Assembly (NCBI RefSeq): GCF_000425065.1 | Contig: NZ_AULB01000025.1 | Coordinates: 1-64,000 of the forward strand | Direction: 5' to 3' | DNA length: 64,000 nucleotides | DNA from: Actinomadura rifamycini DSM 43936 | GTDB taxonomy: Bacteria > Actinomycetota > Actinomycetes > Streptosporangiales > Streptosporangiaceae | Part shown: positions 41,135 through 49,135 of the stretch, in pieces | How positions within the stretch are numbered: the stretch's first letter is position 1 | Layout of the letters: the number at the start of each line of letters is the position of its first letter | Position numbers and translations under genes: made by a program | Notes under the pieces: model-generated | Databases searched by the model: none | Told to the model about the DNA's origin: nothing | What the model saw: the letters and a program-made list of their open reading frames with translations, nothing else

Positions 41135-41738
41135 TCAGGCGGACGCGACGGGGTGCTCGGGGTCGCGGCCGAGGAAGCGGAGCAGCGTCGCGACGTCGTC
41201 GTCGCCCGGACGGTCGGCGAGGACGGGCCCGAAGGCGCCGTAGTCGCGGAGGGGCTGGATCACGACCGTCCGGGCGACCGGCAGGAGCGCGCGGGCGAGG
41301 TCGGTGCCGAGGGGGGATCCCTGGCCGGTGGCGACGGCGATGTCCCAGGCGTGGACGGCGGCGTCCAGCGCGCAGGCTCCGGCGCCGGTCTCGGCGGTCA
41401 TCGTGTTGGGCGGCATCGGGACGGCGACGTCCCGCGCGTTCCTTGCCGACGGTCGCCCACGCGTCGGCGACGGCGCGGACGGCGGCGTCCACCAAGGTCT
41501 CCGGGGAGGAGGAGAGGGTCCCGGACGGGGTGAACGGGTTCTCCTCGGGTCCGGGGCCGCCGGTGATGGCGGCGGCGTAGGCGAGCTGGTCGCCGACGGC
41601 GTGCTGGAGCACCTGGGCGACGGTCCAGTCCGCGCAGGGGGTCGGCTTGCCCATGTCCCCGGCGGGGACGCCGCGGACGGCCGCCCGCAGGAGCTCGTGC
41701 GCCTCGTCCAGGATCGTCCACTCGCTCTTCCGGTTCAT
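41135..41738 (-). pseudogene. TIGR03086-type DinB-like protein gene with frameshift
   Basis: From ATG 41738: MNRKSEWTILDEAHELLRAA, PTPCADWTVAQVLQHAVGDQ, then DAWATVGKE. The family sequence then continues in another frame: ARDVAVPMPPNTMTAETGAG, ACALDAAVHAWDIAVATGQG and DDDVATLLRFLGRDPEHPV to the stop at 41135. The shift lies near 41430-41440. Metal-binding features of the DinB/mycothiol-dependent maleylpyruvate isomerase-like fold (H in LQHA; HAWD) are present across the two frames. One missing or extra base would restore a ~200-residue protein. Confidence 0.75.
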
Positions 41739-41801
41739 CTTCCGCCCCTTCGCCCCGCTGTTCAGGACCCCCATTCTAGCAGAACGGAATAATCTATTCC
41801 A

Positions 41802-42668
41802 CTATCCGCCCGCAGTCACCAGGACGACGCCGGTGGCGGCGACGGCGAGGCCGACGCGCTGGACGGCGCGGAGGCGCTCGCTGTAGGCGACGCGGGCGAG
41901 CAGGACGGTGATCGCCGGGTAGAGGGACGTCAGGACGGCCGCGAGGCTGAGCAGGCCCTGCTGCGTGGCGACGACGAACAGGACGTTCGCGCCCGCGTCG
42001 AGGGTGCCGGACAGCAGCGCGAGGGCGATGAGCGCGCGGCCGGACACGCGGGGGCCGAGGTTCCCGCCGCGCAGGCGGAGGGTGACGGCGACGGCCGTCA
42101 GGACGACCGCGAGGTTGCCGACGCGGGAGCCGACGATCGGCCAGAGCCCGCCGTCCTCGCCCGCCGCGCCGAGGACGGTGAAGAAGACGCCGAAGCAGAC
42201 GCCGGACACGGCCGCCATGAGGGGGCCCGAGTCGGTGAGGCGGCGCTCGGCGGGCGCCTCGGCGTCCCGCTCCATGCTGACCATGCCGATGGCGACGAGG
42301 CACAGCAGGACGCCCGCGACGACCGTGGCGCCGAGCCGTTCGCCGCGCAGGACACCGAAGGCGACGGGGAGGATCGCTGCGGCGAGGGCCGAGACGGGCG
42401 CGACGACGCTCATCGGGCCGCGGGCGAGCGCGCCGTAGAAGGTGATGAGGCCGGTGCCGCCGGCGAGGCCCGCGCCGAACCCCCAGGCGAGGGACGGCGC
42501 GGTGGGCGCGCCGCCGTCGACCAGCGCGGCGGTGAGGACGACGGCGAAGCCGACGGGGACGCACCACAGCAGCGCCTGGAGGGCGGTGGCGCGGCGGGAG
42601 ACGGCGCCGCCGAGGAAGTCGGCGACGCCGTAGGCGAGGGCGGCGCCGAGGGCGAGGACCGTCACCAT
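41802..42668 (-). CDS. EamA/DMT-family transporter
   Basis: 288 residues from ATG 42668, overlapping the upstream stop by 7 nt. About ten hydrophobic helices in two EamA halves: VLALGAALAYGVADFLGGAV ... GERLGATVVAGVLLCLVAIG and VSGVCFGVFFTVLGAAGEDG ... YSERLRAVQRVGLAVAATGV. The repeated E(R/-)L motif before the last helix pair is typical. It is an inner-membrane exporter or importer of small metabolites. It is coupled to the B3/4-domain gene, and the Xre-cupin regulator is divergent. Confidence 0.92.
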   Translation of the reverse strand: MVTVLALGAALAYGVADFLGGAVSRRATALQALLWCVPVGFAVVLTAALVDGGAPTAPSLAWGFGAGLAGGTGLITFYGALARGPMSVVAPVSALAAAILPVAFGVLRGERLGATVVAGVLLCLVAIGMVSMERDAEAPAERRLTDSGPLMAAVSGVCFGVFFTVLGAAGEDGGLWPIVGSRVGNLAVVLTAVAVTLRLRGGNLGPRVSGRALIALALLSGTLDAGANVLFVVATQQGLLSLAAVLTSLYPAITVLLARVAYSERLRAVQRVGLAVAATGVVLVTAGG

Positions 42669-43318
42669 GCGAGGAGGCGGGTGGCGATCCGGACGTCCGG
42701 GGAGATCTCGCGGAGGCGGGCGGCGAGGACGTCGGCGGCGGCGTGCAGGTCGTCGAGGGGGTACGGTTCGAGGCGTTCCAGGAGGAACAGGGCGTTCTTG
42801 GTGTCCTCGGTGATGCGGGTGCGGACGCACTGCCGCCAGTTCCAGCGGCGGCAGGTGACGCCCGCGTCGTCCCGCCAGACGACCTCGCCCGGCTCGGGGT
42901 GCTCGACGGCCGGTTCGCCGGACGCGACGACGTCGAAGGGTTCGTCGCCGGCGGCGCGGACGAGGCGGGCGGGGCCGCGGTAGGCGTCGAGGTCCTCGCC
43001 GCCGATCGGCAGCGCGTGCTCGACGCTGACCGCGTTGTAGGCGTCCACGACCCGGTTGATGGACGGGACGGCGCGGCGCATGAGGGCGTCGACGGACGGG
43101 CGGGTGCGCTTGGGCTTCGCGCCGAACGCCCGGTACGCCTCGCGCCACGCCTCGACGTGCGGGTGCGCGGCGTCGGCGCGATCCGCGGCGCGGGCGAGCA
43201 GGTCGGCCGAGGCGGCGTCGCCCGGCCCGTTCGCGAGTCCCTCCGCGGTGACGGCGAGGACGGCGAAGTCGGGCCGCAGCTCCCGTACGGCCTCGTCCAC
43301 GGTGATCCGCTCCAGCAT
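42662..43318 (-). CDS. B3/B4 tRNA-binding-domain protein (PheT-like)
   Basis: 218 residues from ATG 43318 with GGAGGAAGG. It matches free-standing B3_4 domain proteins: ELRPDFAVLAVTAEGLANGP, AFGAKPKRTRPSVDALMRRA, PSINRVVDAYNAVSVEHALP, IGGEDLDAYRGPARLVRAAG. In PheRS-beta this domain edits Tyr-tRNA(Phe); free forms may edit or deacylate aminoacyl-tRNA or amino acids. Operon with an EamA transporter and divergence from an Xre-cupin regulator suggest amino-acid handling. Confidence 0.9.
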   Translation of the reverse strand: MLERITVDEAVRELRPDFAVLAVTAEGLANGPGDAASADLLARAADRADAAHPHVEAWREAYRAFGAKPKRTRPSVDALMRRAVPSINRVVDAYNAVSVEHALPIGGEDLDAYRGPARLVRAAGDEPFDVVASGEPAVEHPEPGEVVWRDDAGVTCRRWNWRQCVRTRITEDTKNALFLLERLEPYPLDDLHAAADVLAARLREISPDVRIATRLLAW

Positions 43319-43360
43319 GCCCTTCCTCCGGTCATTTCGATGAACTCGACAGTGCATCAT

Positions 43361-43379
43361 ACCGACCGGACGGGTCGGT
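43361..43379. promoter_or_regulatory. Inverted repeat ACCGACC-N5-GGTCGGT
   Basis: A perfect 7-bp inverted repeat with a 5-nt spacer is centred in the 93-nt gap between the B3/4-EamA operon and the divergent Xre-cupin regulator. It is the best operator candidate for that regulator. Confidence 0.5.
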
Positions 43380-43411
43380 GGCATCCTGGTGTCCGCGTTG
43401 AGGAGGAATGC

Positions 43412-43975
43412 GTGGGCGAACAGGGCGCGATCGGCGAGGCCGTGGCGCGGACGGTCCGGGCGCTGCGGGCCGGGCACGGCTGGAGCCTGGACGAGCTGGC
43501 CGGGCGGGCGGGCGTCAGCAAGGGCGTCCTCGTGGGGCTGGAGCAGGGGCGCGGCAACCCGAACCTGGGGACGCTGATCCGCATCTCCGACGCGCTCGGC
43601 GTCCCGCTGACCCGGCTGGTGCAGGTCGAGGAGGAGCCGCCGGTGCGGATGTTCCCGCCGGAGCGGCACGTGGTGCTGTGGGAGGGCGCGCACGGCGGGC
43701 GCGGCACGCTGCTGGCGGGCAGCGACCCGCGGCCGTCGCTGGAGCTGTGGCGCTGGGAGCTGCGGCCGGGCGAGACCCGGGAGAGCGACCCGCACGTGCC
43801 CGGCACCAAGGAGATCGTCTACGTGGAGGACGGCGTGCTGACGCTGGGCGTGGACGGGCGCACCGACCTCGTCGAGGCGGGCGCGGCCGCCGTGTTCGTC
43901 GGCGACCGGCCGCACTCGTACGCGAACGCCGGCGACCGGGACGTCCGGTTCGTCCTGGCGGTGCTGGACCTCTAG
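43412..43975 (+). CDS. Xre-cupin transcriptional regulator
   Basis: 187 residues from GTG 43412 after GAGGAGGAA. Xre HTH: VARTVRALRAGHGWSLDELA, GRAGVSKGVLVGLEQGRGNP, NLGTLIRISDALGVPLTRLV; then a cupin-2 domain: LWRWELRPGETRESDPHVPG, TKEIVYVEDGVLTLGVDGRT, GDRPHSYANAGD. Such regulators commonly control amino-acid or amine export and catabolism. It is divergent from the B3/4-EamA operon, the probable target. Confidence 0.92.
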   Translation: MGEQGAIGEAVARTVRALRAGHGWSLDELAGRAGVSKGVLVGLEQGRGNPNLGTLIRISDALGVPLTRLVQVEEEPPVRMFPPERHVVLWEGAHGGRGTLLAGSDPRPSLELWRWELRPGETRESDPHVPGTKEIVYVEDGVLTLGVDGRTDLVEAGAAAVFVGDRPHSYANAGDRDVRFVLAVLDL

Positions 43976-43976
43976 G

Positions 43977-45107
43977 TCAGGACGTGAGGCGGACCGGCAT
44001 CGCGAGGTACCGGAAGCCGGTGTCGCGGTCGGCGGCGTCCTCCTCGTCGGGGATCCCGGTGATCAGCGCGGCCTTCGTCGGGCCCGTGCACTCGACGCGC
44101 GTCCACTCGGTGTGGATTCCGGCGAGGGCGTCCAGGAGGTACTGGGGGCTGAACGCGATGTCGATCTCGTCGCCGTCGAGTTCGGCGCCGAGGGCCTCGT
44201 TGGCGCGGGCCGAGTCGCCCGCGGCGGCGCGGATCCGCACCTCGCCGGGCGTGAACGCCAGCCGGACGGGCGTGCCCCGGTCGGTGACGAGCGCGGCCCG
44301 CTTGATCGCCTCGACGAACGGGGCCGTGCGGACGCGGGCGGTGGACGTCCACTCGCCGGTGAGCCGGGCCCGGTAGTTGATGTACTGGTCGTCGAGGAGG
44401 CGGCTGGTCATGGTGCGGCCGGCGCCGGAGATGCCGATGAGGGCCTCGCCGGAGCCGCCGAGGTCGATCGCGACCTCGTCGCCCTGCCGGATGGCCCGGG
44501 CGGTGTCGGCGAGGGTGCGGGCCGGGACGACGACGCCCGCGGTGAAGCCCGGGTCGGCGGGCGACCAGGTCAGTTCGCGGGCGGCGATGCGGTACCGGTC
44601 GGTGCAGGCGAGCCACATCGTGTCGCCCTCGATGTCGATGCGGGCGCCGGTCAGCATCGGGAGGGTGTCGTCGCGGCCGGCGGCCGGGACGACCTGGGCG
44701 ACGGCCTCCGCGAACAGGGCGCCGGGCAGGGTGCCGGCACGGGCGGGCGGCTCGGGGAGGGTGGGGTAGTCCTCGACGGGCATCGTGAGCAGGCCGAACT
44801 CGGCGGGCCCGCACCGGACGACGACCTCGGAGCCCTTCGTGGAGACCTCCACGGGCTGGGCGGGGAGGTTCTTGACGATGTCGGACAGCAGCCGGCCCGG
44901 GACGAGGACCCGGCCCGGCTCGGCGGTCTCCGCGTCGATCCGGGCGCGCGCCGACACCTCGTAGTCGAACCCGGCGAGGGCGATCCCGTCCTCGCCGGCT
45001 TCGATCAGCATCCCCGCGAGGACCGGCACGGCGGGACGGGACGGCAGCGTCCGCGCGGCCCACGCGACGGCCTCGGCGAGCGTGTGCCGGTCGACTCGGA
45101 ACTCCAT
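43977..45107 (-). CDS. dnaN: DNA polymerase III beta-subunit (sliding clamp) homologue, probably a paralogue
   Basis: 376 residues, normal clamp length. Three similar domains: MEFRVDRHTLAEAVAWAART, PAVPVLAGMLIEAGEDGIAL; FAEAVAQVVPAAGRDDTLPM, LTGARIDIEGDTMWLACTDR YR; PFVEAIKRAALV; and the conserved C-terminal FRYLAMPVRLTS. No dnaA, recF or gyrB flank it, unlike the replication-origin dnaN, so it is probably the second clamp known in some actinomycetes. Start ATG 45107 with GAAAGGGCAGG. It lies downstream of ogt and the AdaA-AlkA gene on the same strand, a DNA-repair context. Confidence 0.93.
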   Translation of the reverse strand: MEFRVDRHTLAEAVAWAARTLPSRPAVPVLAGMLIEAGEDGIALAGFDYEVSARARIDAETAEPGRVLVPGRLLSDIVKNLPAQPVEVSTKGSEVVVRCGPAEFGLLTMPVEDYPTLPEPPARAGTLPGALFAEAVAQVVPAAGRDDTLPMLTGARIDIEGDTMWLACTDRYRIAARELTWSPADPGFTAGVVVPARTLADTARAIRQGDEVAIDLGGSGEALIGISGAGRTMTSRLLDDQYINYRARLTGEWTSTARVRTAPFVEAIKRAALVTDRGTPVRLAFTPGEVRIRAAAGDSARANEALGAELDGDEIDIAFSPQYLLDALAGIHTEWTRVECTGPTKAALITGIPDEEDAADRDTGFRYLAMPVRLTS

Positions 45108-45192
45108 CTGACCTGCCCTTTCGATACCGCGCGGACCGGACGTCCGGCCCGTGCCCGCACGTTATCCGAGGGCTCCGACAGTTCGTCCGGGC

Positions 45193-45708
45193 CTAGAAGA
45201 GCGCGGGGGCGGCGCCGTGCCGCACGGTGCGTTCGAACTCCAGCAGGTACCGCTTGCGCTCGATGCCCCCGCCGTACCCGGTGAGGTCGCCGTTCGAACC
45301 GACGACCCGGTGGCACGGGACGATCACGCTGATCGGGTTCTTGCCGTTGGCGAGGCCGACGGCGCGGGAGGCGGTGGGGCTGCCGATGTCCTGCGCCAGC
45401 TCGCCGTAGGTGACGGTCTCCCCGTAGGGGATGTGCCGGAGCGCGTCCCAGACGCGCCGCTGGAACGGGGTGCCGTTCAGTGCGAGCGGCACGTCGAACT
45501 CGGTGAGGTCCCCGGCGAAGTAGGCGTCGAGCTGTTCCGCGACTTGCGCGAACGGCTTCTCGTCCGGGTCGTCCGCGGGGAGACCGAACGTGTCTTGGGC
45601 AGGGCGGTGCCGCTGGTCCTGCATGTAGAGGCCGGACAGGGCGCCGTCGGTGACCACCGCCGTGAGCGGCCCCACTGCGCTTTCCAAAACCGTGTGCGTT
45701 GTCCGCAT
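45193..45708 (-). CDS. ogt: Methylated-DNA-[protein]-cysteine S-methyltransferase
   Basis: 171 residues. It repairs O6-methylguanine by suicide transfer to Cys132 in VIVPCHRVVG. The HTH (YGELAQDIGSPTASRAVGLA), the Asn hinge (NGKNP) and the C-terminal GGIERKRYLLEFE are as expected. Start ATG 45708 with AGGAG. It begins 10 nt after the AdaA-AlkA gene and forms an alkylation-repair operon with it. Confidence 0.96.
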   Translation of the reverse strand: MRTTHTVLESAVGPLTAVVTDGALSGLYMQDQRHRPAQDTFGLPADDPDEKPFAQVAEQLDAYFAGDLTEFDVPLALNGTPFQRRVWDALRHIPYGETVTYGELAQDIGSPTASRAVGLANGKNPISVIVPCHRVVGSNGDLTGYGGGIERKRYLLEFERTVRHGAAPALF

Positions 45709-45718
45709 GGCGATTCTC

Positions 45719-47212
45719 CTAAGAGGCGGGCAGGTAGTTGATGGCGTGGTCGCCGGTCGCCCACAGGTACTGGACGGCGTAGGCGCGCCACGGTCGCCAC
45801 GCTTCGGCGCGGCGGGTGAGGGCGGCCGGGGTGTGCGGGAGGCCGAGCGTGCGGGCCGCCGTCCGGACGCCGAGGTCGCCGGGGATGAACGCGTCGGGGT
45901 CGCCCAGCGCGCGCATGGCGATGGTCTCGATCGTCCACGGTCCGAAACCGGGGAGTGCCGCCAAGCGCGCGCGGGCCGATTCCCAGTCGCTGCCGACGCT
46001 CAGGTCGATGGCGTCCTGCGCGAGGGCGTCCACGAGGGCCGCCAGGGTGGCGCGGCGGGACCGGGGGAACGCGAGGGTCTCCGGGTCGAGGCCCGCGAGC
46101 GCCTCGGGCGTCGGGAACAGGTGCGTCAGCCCGCCCCCGGCGCCGAGCGGGTCGTCGATCGGCTCCCCGTGCGCGACGACGAGCCGCGCCGCGTGCGTCC
46201 GGGCCGCCGCGACCGACACCTGCTGCCCGAGGACGGCCCGGACGGCGAACTCGGGGCCGTCCGCGGCGCGCGGCACCCGCCGCCCCGGCGCCTTGCGGAC
46301 GAGCGGCGCGAGGGCCGGGTCGGCGCCGAGCTGGTCGTCGACGGCGACCGGGTCGGCGTCGAGGTCGAGCAGCCACCGGCACCGGCTGATCGCGATGGTG
46401 AGGTCGCGCAGGTCGGTGAGCGCGAGGGTGCAGGCGACGTACTCGGGGTGCGGGCGCAGGGACGCGACGCCGTGGCCGTGCGGCAGCCGGAGCGCCCGGC
46501 GGAACGCGCCGTCCCGCCACTCCTCGACCCCGGGCACCGCCGTCGCCGCCAGGTGCCCGAACAGGTTGTCGGGGCACAGCGGGGCCCGGAACGGCAGCCG
46601 GAACGCCAGGGTGCCGGACCCGGCCGGCGGGTGGCCCTTCGCGACCCGGTCGCGCAGCTCGGTGGGCGTGAGCGCGAACACCTCCCGGACGGTGTCGTTG
46701 AACGCGCGGATGCTCGCGAACCCGGCGGCGAACGCGACGTCGCCCATCGGCAGCGGCGTCGTCTCGATCAGCAGCCGCGCGGTCTGGGCGCGCTGCGCGC
46801 GCGCCAGCGCGAGGGGCCCGGCGCCGAGTTCGGCGTTGAGCTGCCGCTCGATCTGCCGCGTGCTGTAGCCGAGCCTCCGCGCGAGGCCGGGGACGCCCTC
46901 GCGGTCGACGGCGCCGTCCGCGATGAGCCGCATGGCGCGGGCGACGACGTCCGCCCGGTGGTTCCACTCGGGCGAGCCGGGGCTGGCGTCCGGGCGGCAC
47001 CGCTTGCACGCCCGGAACCCGGCCTGCTGCGCCGCCGCCGCACTCGGGTAGAACCGCATGTTCTCGGGCTTCGGCGGCACGGCCGGGCAGCTCGGCCGGC
47101 AGTAGATCCCCGTCGTCAGCACCCCGGTGAAGAACCACCCGTCGAACCGGGCGTCCCTCGATCGGACGGCGCGCACGCACCTCTCCACGTCCTCGTGCAT
47201 GCTCCCCAGCAT
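45719..47212 (-). CDS. AdaA-AlkA fusion: methyl-phosphotriester sensor/AraC HTH joined to 3-methyladenine glycosylase
   Basis: 497 residues. The N-terminal Ada zinc domain has the four Cys (YCRPSC ~38-42; CKRC ~69-72). An AraC-type double HTH follows (ADGAVDREGVPGLARRLGYS, GDVAFAAGFASIRAFNDTVR). The AlkA part runs from ~200, with AVLGQQVSVAAART and the HhH-GPD motif LPGFGPWTIETIAMRALGDP then DAFIPGDLGV (catalytic Asp). It senses alkylation damage, activates transcription and excises 3-methyladenine. Start 47212 is chosen; ATG 47200 is also possible. Confidence 0.95.
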   Translation of the reverse strand: MLGSMHEDVERCVRAVRSRDARFDGWFFTGVLTTGIYCRPSCPAVPPKPENMRFYPSAAAAQQAGFRACKRCRPDASPGSPEWNHRADVVARAMRLIADGAVDREGVPGLARRLGYSTRQIERQLNAELGAGPLALARAQRAQTARLLIETTPLPMGDVAFAAGFASIRAFNDTVREVFALTPTELRDRVAKGHPPAGSGTLAFRLPFRAPLCPDNLFGHLAATAVPGVEEWRDGAFRRALRLPHGHGVASLRPHPEYVACTLALTDLRDLTIAISRCRWLLDLDADPVAVDDQLGADPALAPLVRKAPGRRVPRAADGPEFAVRAVLGQQVSVAAARTHAARLVVAHGEPIDDPLGAGGGLTHLFPTPEALAGLDPETLAFPRSRRATLAALVDALAQDAIDLSVGSDWESARARLAALPGFGPWTIETIAMRALGDPDAFIPGDLGVRTAARTLGLPHTPAALTRRAEAWRPWRAYAVQYLWATGDHAINYLPAS

Positions 47213-47232
47213 CGTCGACGGCCACGGGCGTC

Positions 47233-47262
47233 CACTAGCGGAAAACCGACATCAGCGTTGCG
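47233..47262. repeat. Direct repeat, copy 1
   Basis: The core GGAAAACCGACATCAGCG matches 48446-48474 with two substitutions and one extra A over 30 nt. It lies between the AdaA-AlkA gene and the TetR gene. The two copies flank the TetR-membrane protein operon. Confidence 0.8.
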
Positions 47263-47267
47263 CGCCG

Positions 47268-47302
47268 GCTAAACAAACGTTTAGCATCTTGAACATGTGT
47301 TC
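47268..47302. promoter_or_regulatory. TetR promoter with operator GCTAAACAAACGTTTAGC and overlapping GAAC-N4-GTTC dyad
   Basis: A perfect 7-bp inverted repeat with 4-nt spacer (47268-47285) covers the likely -10 box TAGCAT (47282-47287), which ends 7 nt before ATG 47295. A second dyad, GAACATGTGTTC (47291-47302), spans the start codon; its GAAC-N4-GTTC form equals the core of the actinobacterial LexA box, but the outer TC/GA are absent. Confidence 0.65.
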
Positions 47303-47852
47303 AGCCGACGATCGCACCGCCCGGGCCGCCATCCGCGACGAGGCCCTGCGCCTCTTCGCCCTCGACGGCCCCGACCGGGTCACCGTCCGCCGGATCGGGG
47401 CGGCCGCGGGCGTCTCCGCCGCCCTGGTCATCCACCACTTCGGGTCGAAGGACGCGCTCCGCGAGGCCGTCGACCGGCACGTGGCGGACCTGCTGGAGGA
47501 GATCTTCGGCGAGCTCGCCGCCCACCCGGACCCGGCGGACGGCGGCACCGCGCCGCTCGCGGACGCGCTGCTGCGCCGGCTGCCGCCCGGCTCCCCCGTG
47601 CCCGCCTACCTCGCGCGGCTGCTGCCCGGTGACGACCCCGCCGGCGCCCGCCTGTTCCGCCTCCTGTTCGAGGCGGCCCGGCGGCACGCGCCGACCGCCG
47701 AACGCGCCGCGTTCCTCCTGGTCAGCGACCTCGCGGTGCTCCTGCTGCGGCACCGGATCGCGGACGTCCTCGGCACCGACCCGCTGTCCCGCGAGGGCCT
47801 CGCCCGCTGGACCGCCGAGGCCGCGGCCGGCCACGGGGAGGGCCCCGCGTGA
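47295..47852 (+). CDS. TetR-family transcriptional regulator
   Basis: 185 residues from ATG 47295 (MCSADDRTARAAIRDEALRL). HTH: LFALDGPDRVTVRRIGAAAG then VSAALVIHHFGSKDALREAV. Leaderless start with the operator over its -10 box, so autorepression is likely. Its stop overlaps the start of the membrane-protein gene (GTGA), making that gene the probable co-regulated target. A longer upstream frame to 47127 is antisense to the AdaA gene and rejected. Confidence 0.93.
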   Translation: MCSADDRTARAAIRDEALRLFALDGPDRVTVRRIGAAAGVSAALVIHHFGSKDALREAVDRHVADLLEEIFGELAAHPDPADGGTAPLADALLRRLPPGSPVPAYLARLLPGDDPAGARLFRLLFEAARRHAPTAERAAFLLVSDLAVLLLRHRIADVLGTDPLSREGLARWTAEAAAGHGEGPA

Positions 47853-48427
47853 AACCCGGCTGGTTCTTCGGCGTCGGCTCGACCCGCGGCGAGCGCGCCC
47901 TCGCGCACCTCGCGGGCGCCTTCGGCGTCGCCGCGTCCCTCGGACTCGGCCTCGACGCCGGCTGGTCGTGGTGGCGGCTCGCCGTCGCCGCGGCGGTCGC
48001 GTACGACCTCGCGGGCGGCGTCGTCGCCAACGGCCTCGACTCCGCGAAGCGCTTCTACCACGGGCCCCTGCCGCTGCCGCCCACCCGCGTGAACCGCTTC
48101 CTCCACGACGAGATCGGCTTCGCCGCCGTCCACGTGCAGCCGATCATCGTCGGAGCGCTCTTCGGCGCCGCGTGGTGGTGGGGGCCGCTGTGGTACGCGT
48201 GGGCCCTCGCCGGCGTCGTCCTCGTCGCCCGCGCGCCCCGCCGCCTCGCCCGTCCGGTCGCGCTGCTGGCCGTCCTCACGGGGGCGATGCTCGCCCCCGC
48301 GATCCCCGCACCCGAGGGGCTCGCATGGCTCCCGGTCGTCCTGCTGCTCAAGCTCGTCGTCGCCCACGCCGTCCCCGAGCGGCCCCATGCGGTCGGCGAA
48401 CCCGGCGCCCCGGACGGCGGCGGATAA
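47849..48427 (+). CDS. Multi-pass membrane protein co-transcribed with TetR
   Basis: 192 residues from GTG 47849. About five hydrophobic segments (LAVAAAVAYDLAGGVVANGL, AVHVQPIIVGALFGAAWWWG, YAWALAGVVLVARA, LAWLPVVLLLKLVVAHAV). Conserved-looking SAKRFYHGPLPLPPTRVNRF then LHDEIGFAAVHVQP between helices, with His/Glu residues that could bind metal or haem. The family is not named; regulation by the coupled TetR is inferred. Confidence 0.8.
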   Translation: MKPGWFFGVGSTRGERALAHLAGAFGVAASLGLGLDAGWSWWRLAVAAAVAYDLAGGVVANGLDSAKRFYHGPLPLPPTRVNRFLHDEIGFAAVHVQPIIVGALFGAAWWWGPLWYAWALAGVVLVARAPRRLARPVALLAVLTGAMLAPAIPAPEGLAWLPVVLLLKLVVAHAVPERPHAVGEPGAPDGGG

Positions 48428-48445
48428 CACGACACGGAGGGCGCC

Positions 48446-48474
48446 CACTGGCGGAAACCGACATCAGCGTCGCG
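48446..48474. repeat. Direct repeat, copy 2
   Basis: The core GGCGGAAACCGACATCAGCG matches the sequence at 47233-47262. It stands about 60 nt before the start of the next membrane-protein gene. See copy 1. Confidence 0.8.
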
Positions 48475-48530
48475 ATGCCCTGGAACAGGGACGGGCGGGA
48501 CGGCGTCCAAGATCCGACGAAGGGACGGCC

Positions 48531-49094
48531 TTGCGCGAACTGCAGGAGCACGAGTGGAAAAGGATCGTGGGCGCCGCGGTCGGCGGAGTGGTGCTCATGG
48601 TCATGGGCTGGAGCATCTGCGCCGCGCCCGCCCTGACGGCCAAGAGGGCCCTCAACGACGGCATACCGGGCACCTACACGCTGGAAAGCTGCGAGAGGGA
48701 CAGCCGGGGAAGGAAGCACTGCCGGCGCTCCTTCCGTGCCGATGACGGCCGCTCGTGGGGGACGGTCGTCTCGCCCGACAACGGGCACCAGTCCGGGGGA
48801 CTCGACGTGGGCGACTCCTTCCCCGCCCGCTACGTGCCGCCGTCGGGCGGCCCACTGGGCGATCCGGCCATCGCGCGCTCCGACGACACCGGGCGCGCCA
48901 ACATCACCGAGTTGCTCGTCAGCGCGGGCGGCATGGCCGCGGCCGGCCTGTTCCTGATCGGTTTCGCGCTGCGCCGCGTCCTGATGCGCCCCGACGCGGA
49001 CGCCTGGGAGACCATCGGCTTCTTCCTGGGCCTGGGCGTCGCCGCAGGTGTCGTCGTGTACGTCGTCTGGTACGTCCTCGGCAGCGGCCTGTGA
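48531..49094 (+). CDS. Two-TM membrane protein, DUF3592-like
   Basis: 187 residues from TTG 48531 behind GAAGGGACGG. TM1 GAAVGGVVLMVMGWSICAAP, an external domain with PGTYTLESCERDSRGRKHCR and RSFRADDGRSW ... FPARYVPPSGG (two Cys likely paired), then TM helices AGGMAAAGLFLIGFALRRVL and LGLGVAAGVVVYVVWYVLGS. This layout resembles DUF3592-type actinobacterial membrane proteins. The TTG start is uncertain but no better codon precedes TM1. Confidence 0.7.
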   Translation: MRELQEHEWKRIVGAAVGGVVLMVMGWSICAAPALTAKRALNDGIPGTYTLESCERDSRGRKHCRRSFRADDGRSWGTVVSPDNGHQSGGLDVGDSFPARYVPPSGGPLGDPAIARSDDTGRANITELLVSAGGMAAAGLFLIGFALRRVLMRPDADAWETIGFFLGLGVAAGVVVYVVWYVLGSGL

Positions 49095-49135
49095 CGCGGC
49101 CGGGTCTGACGGACGGCGATGGCACACTCTCGCGC

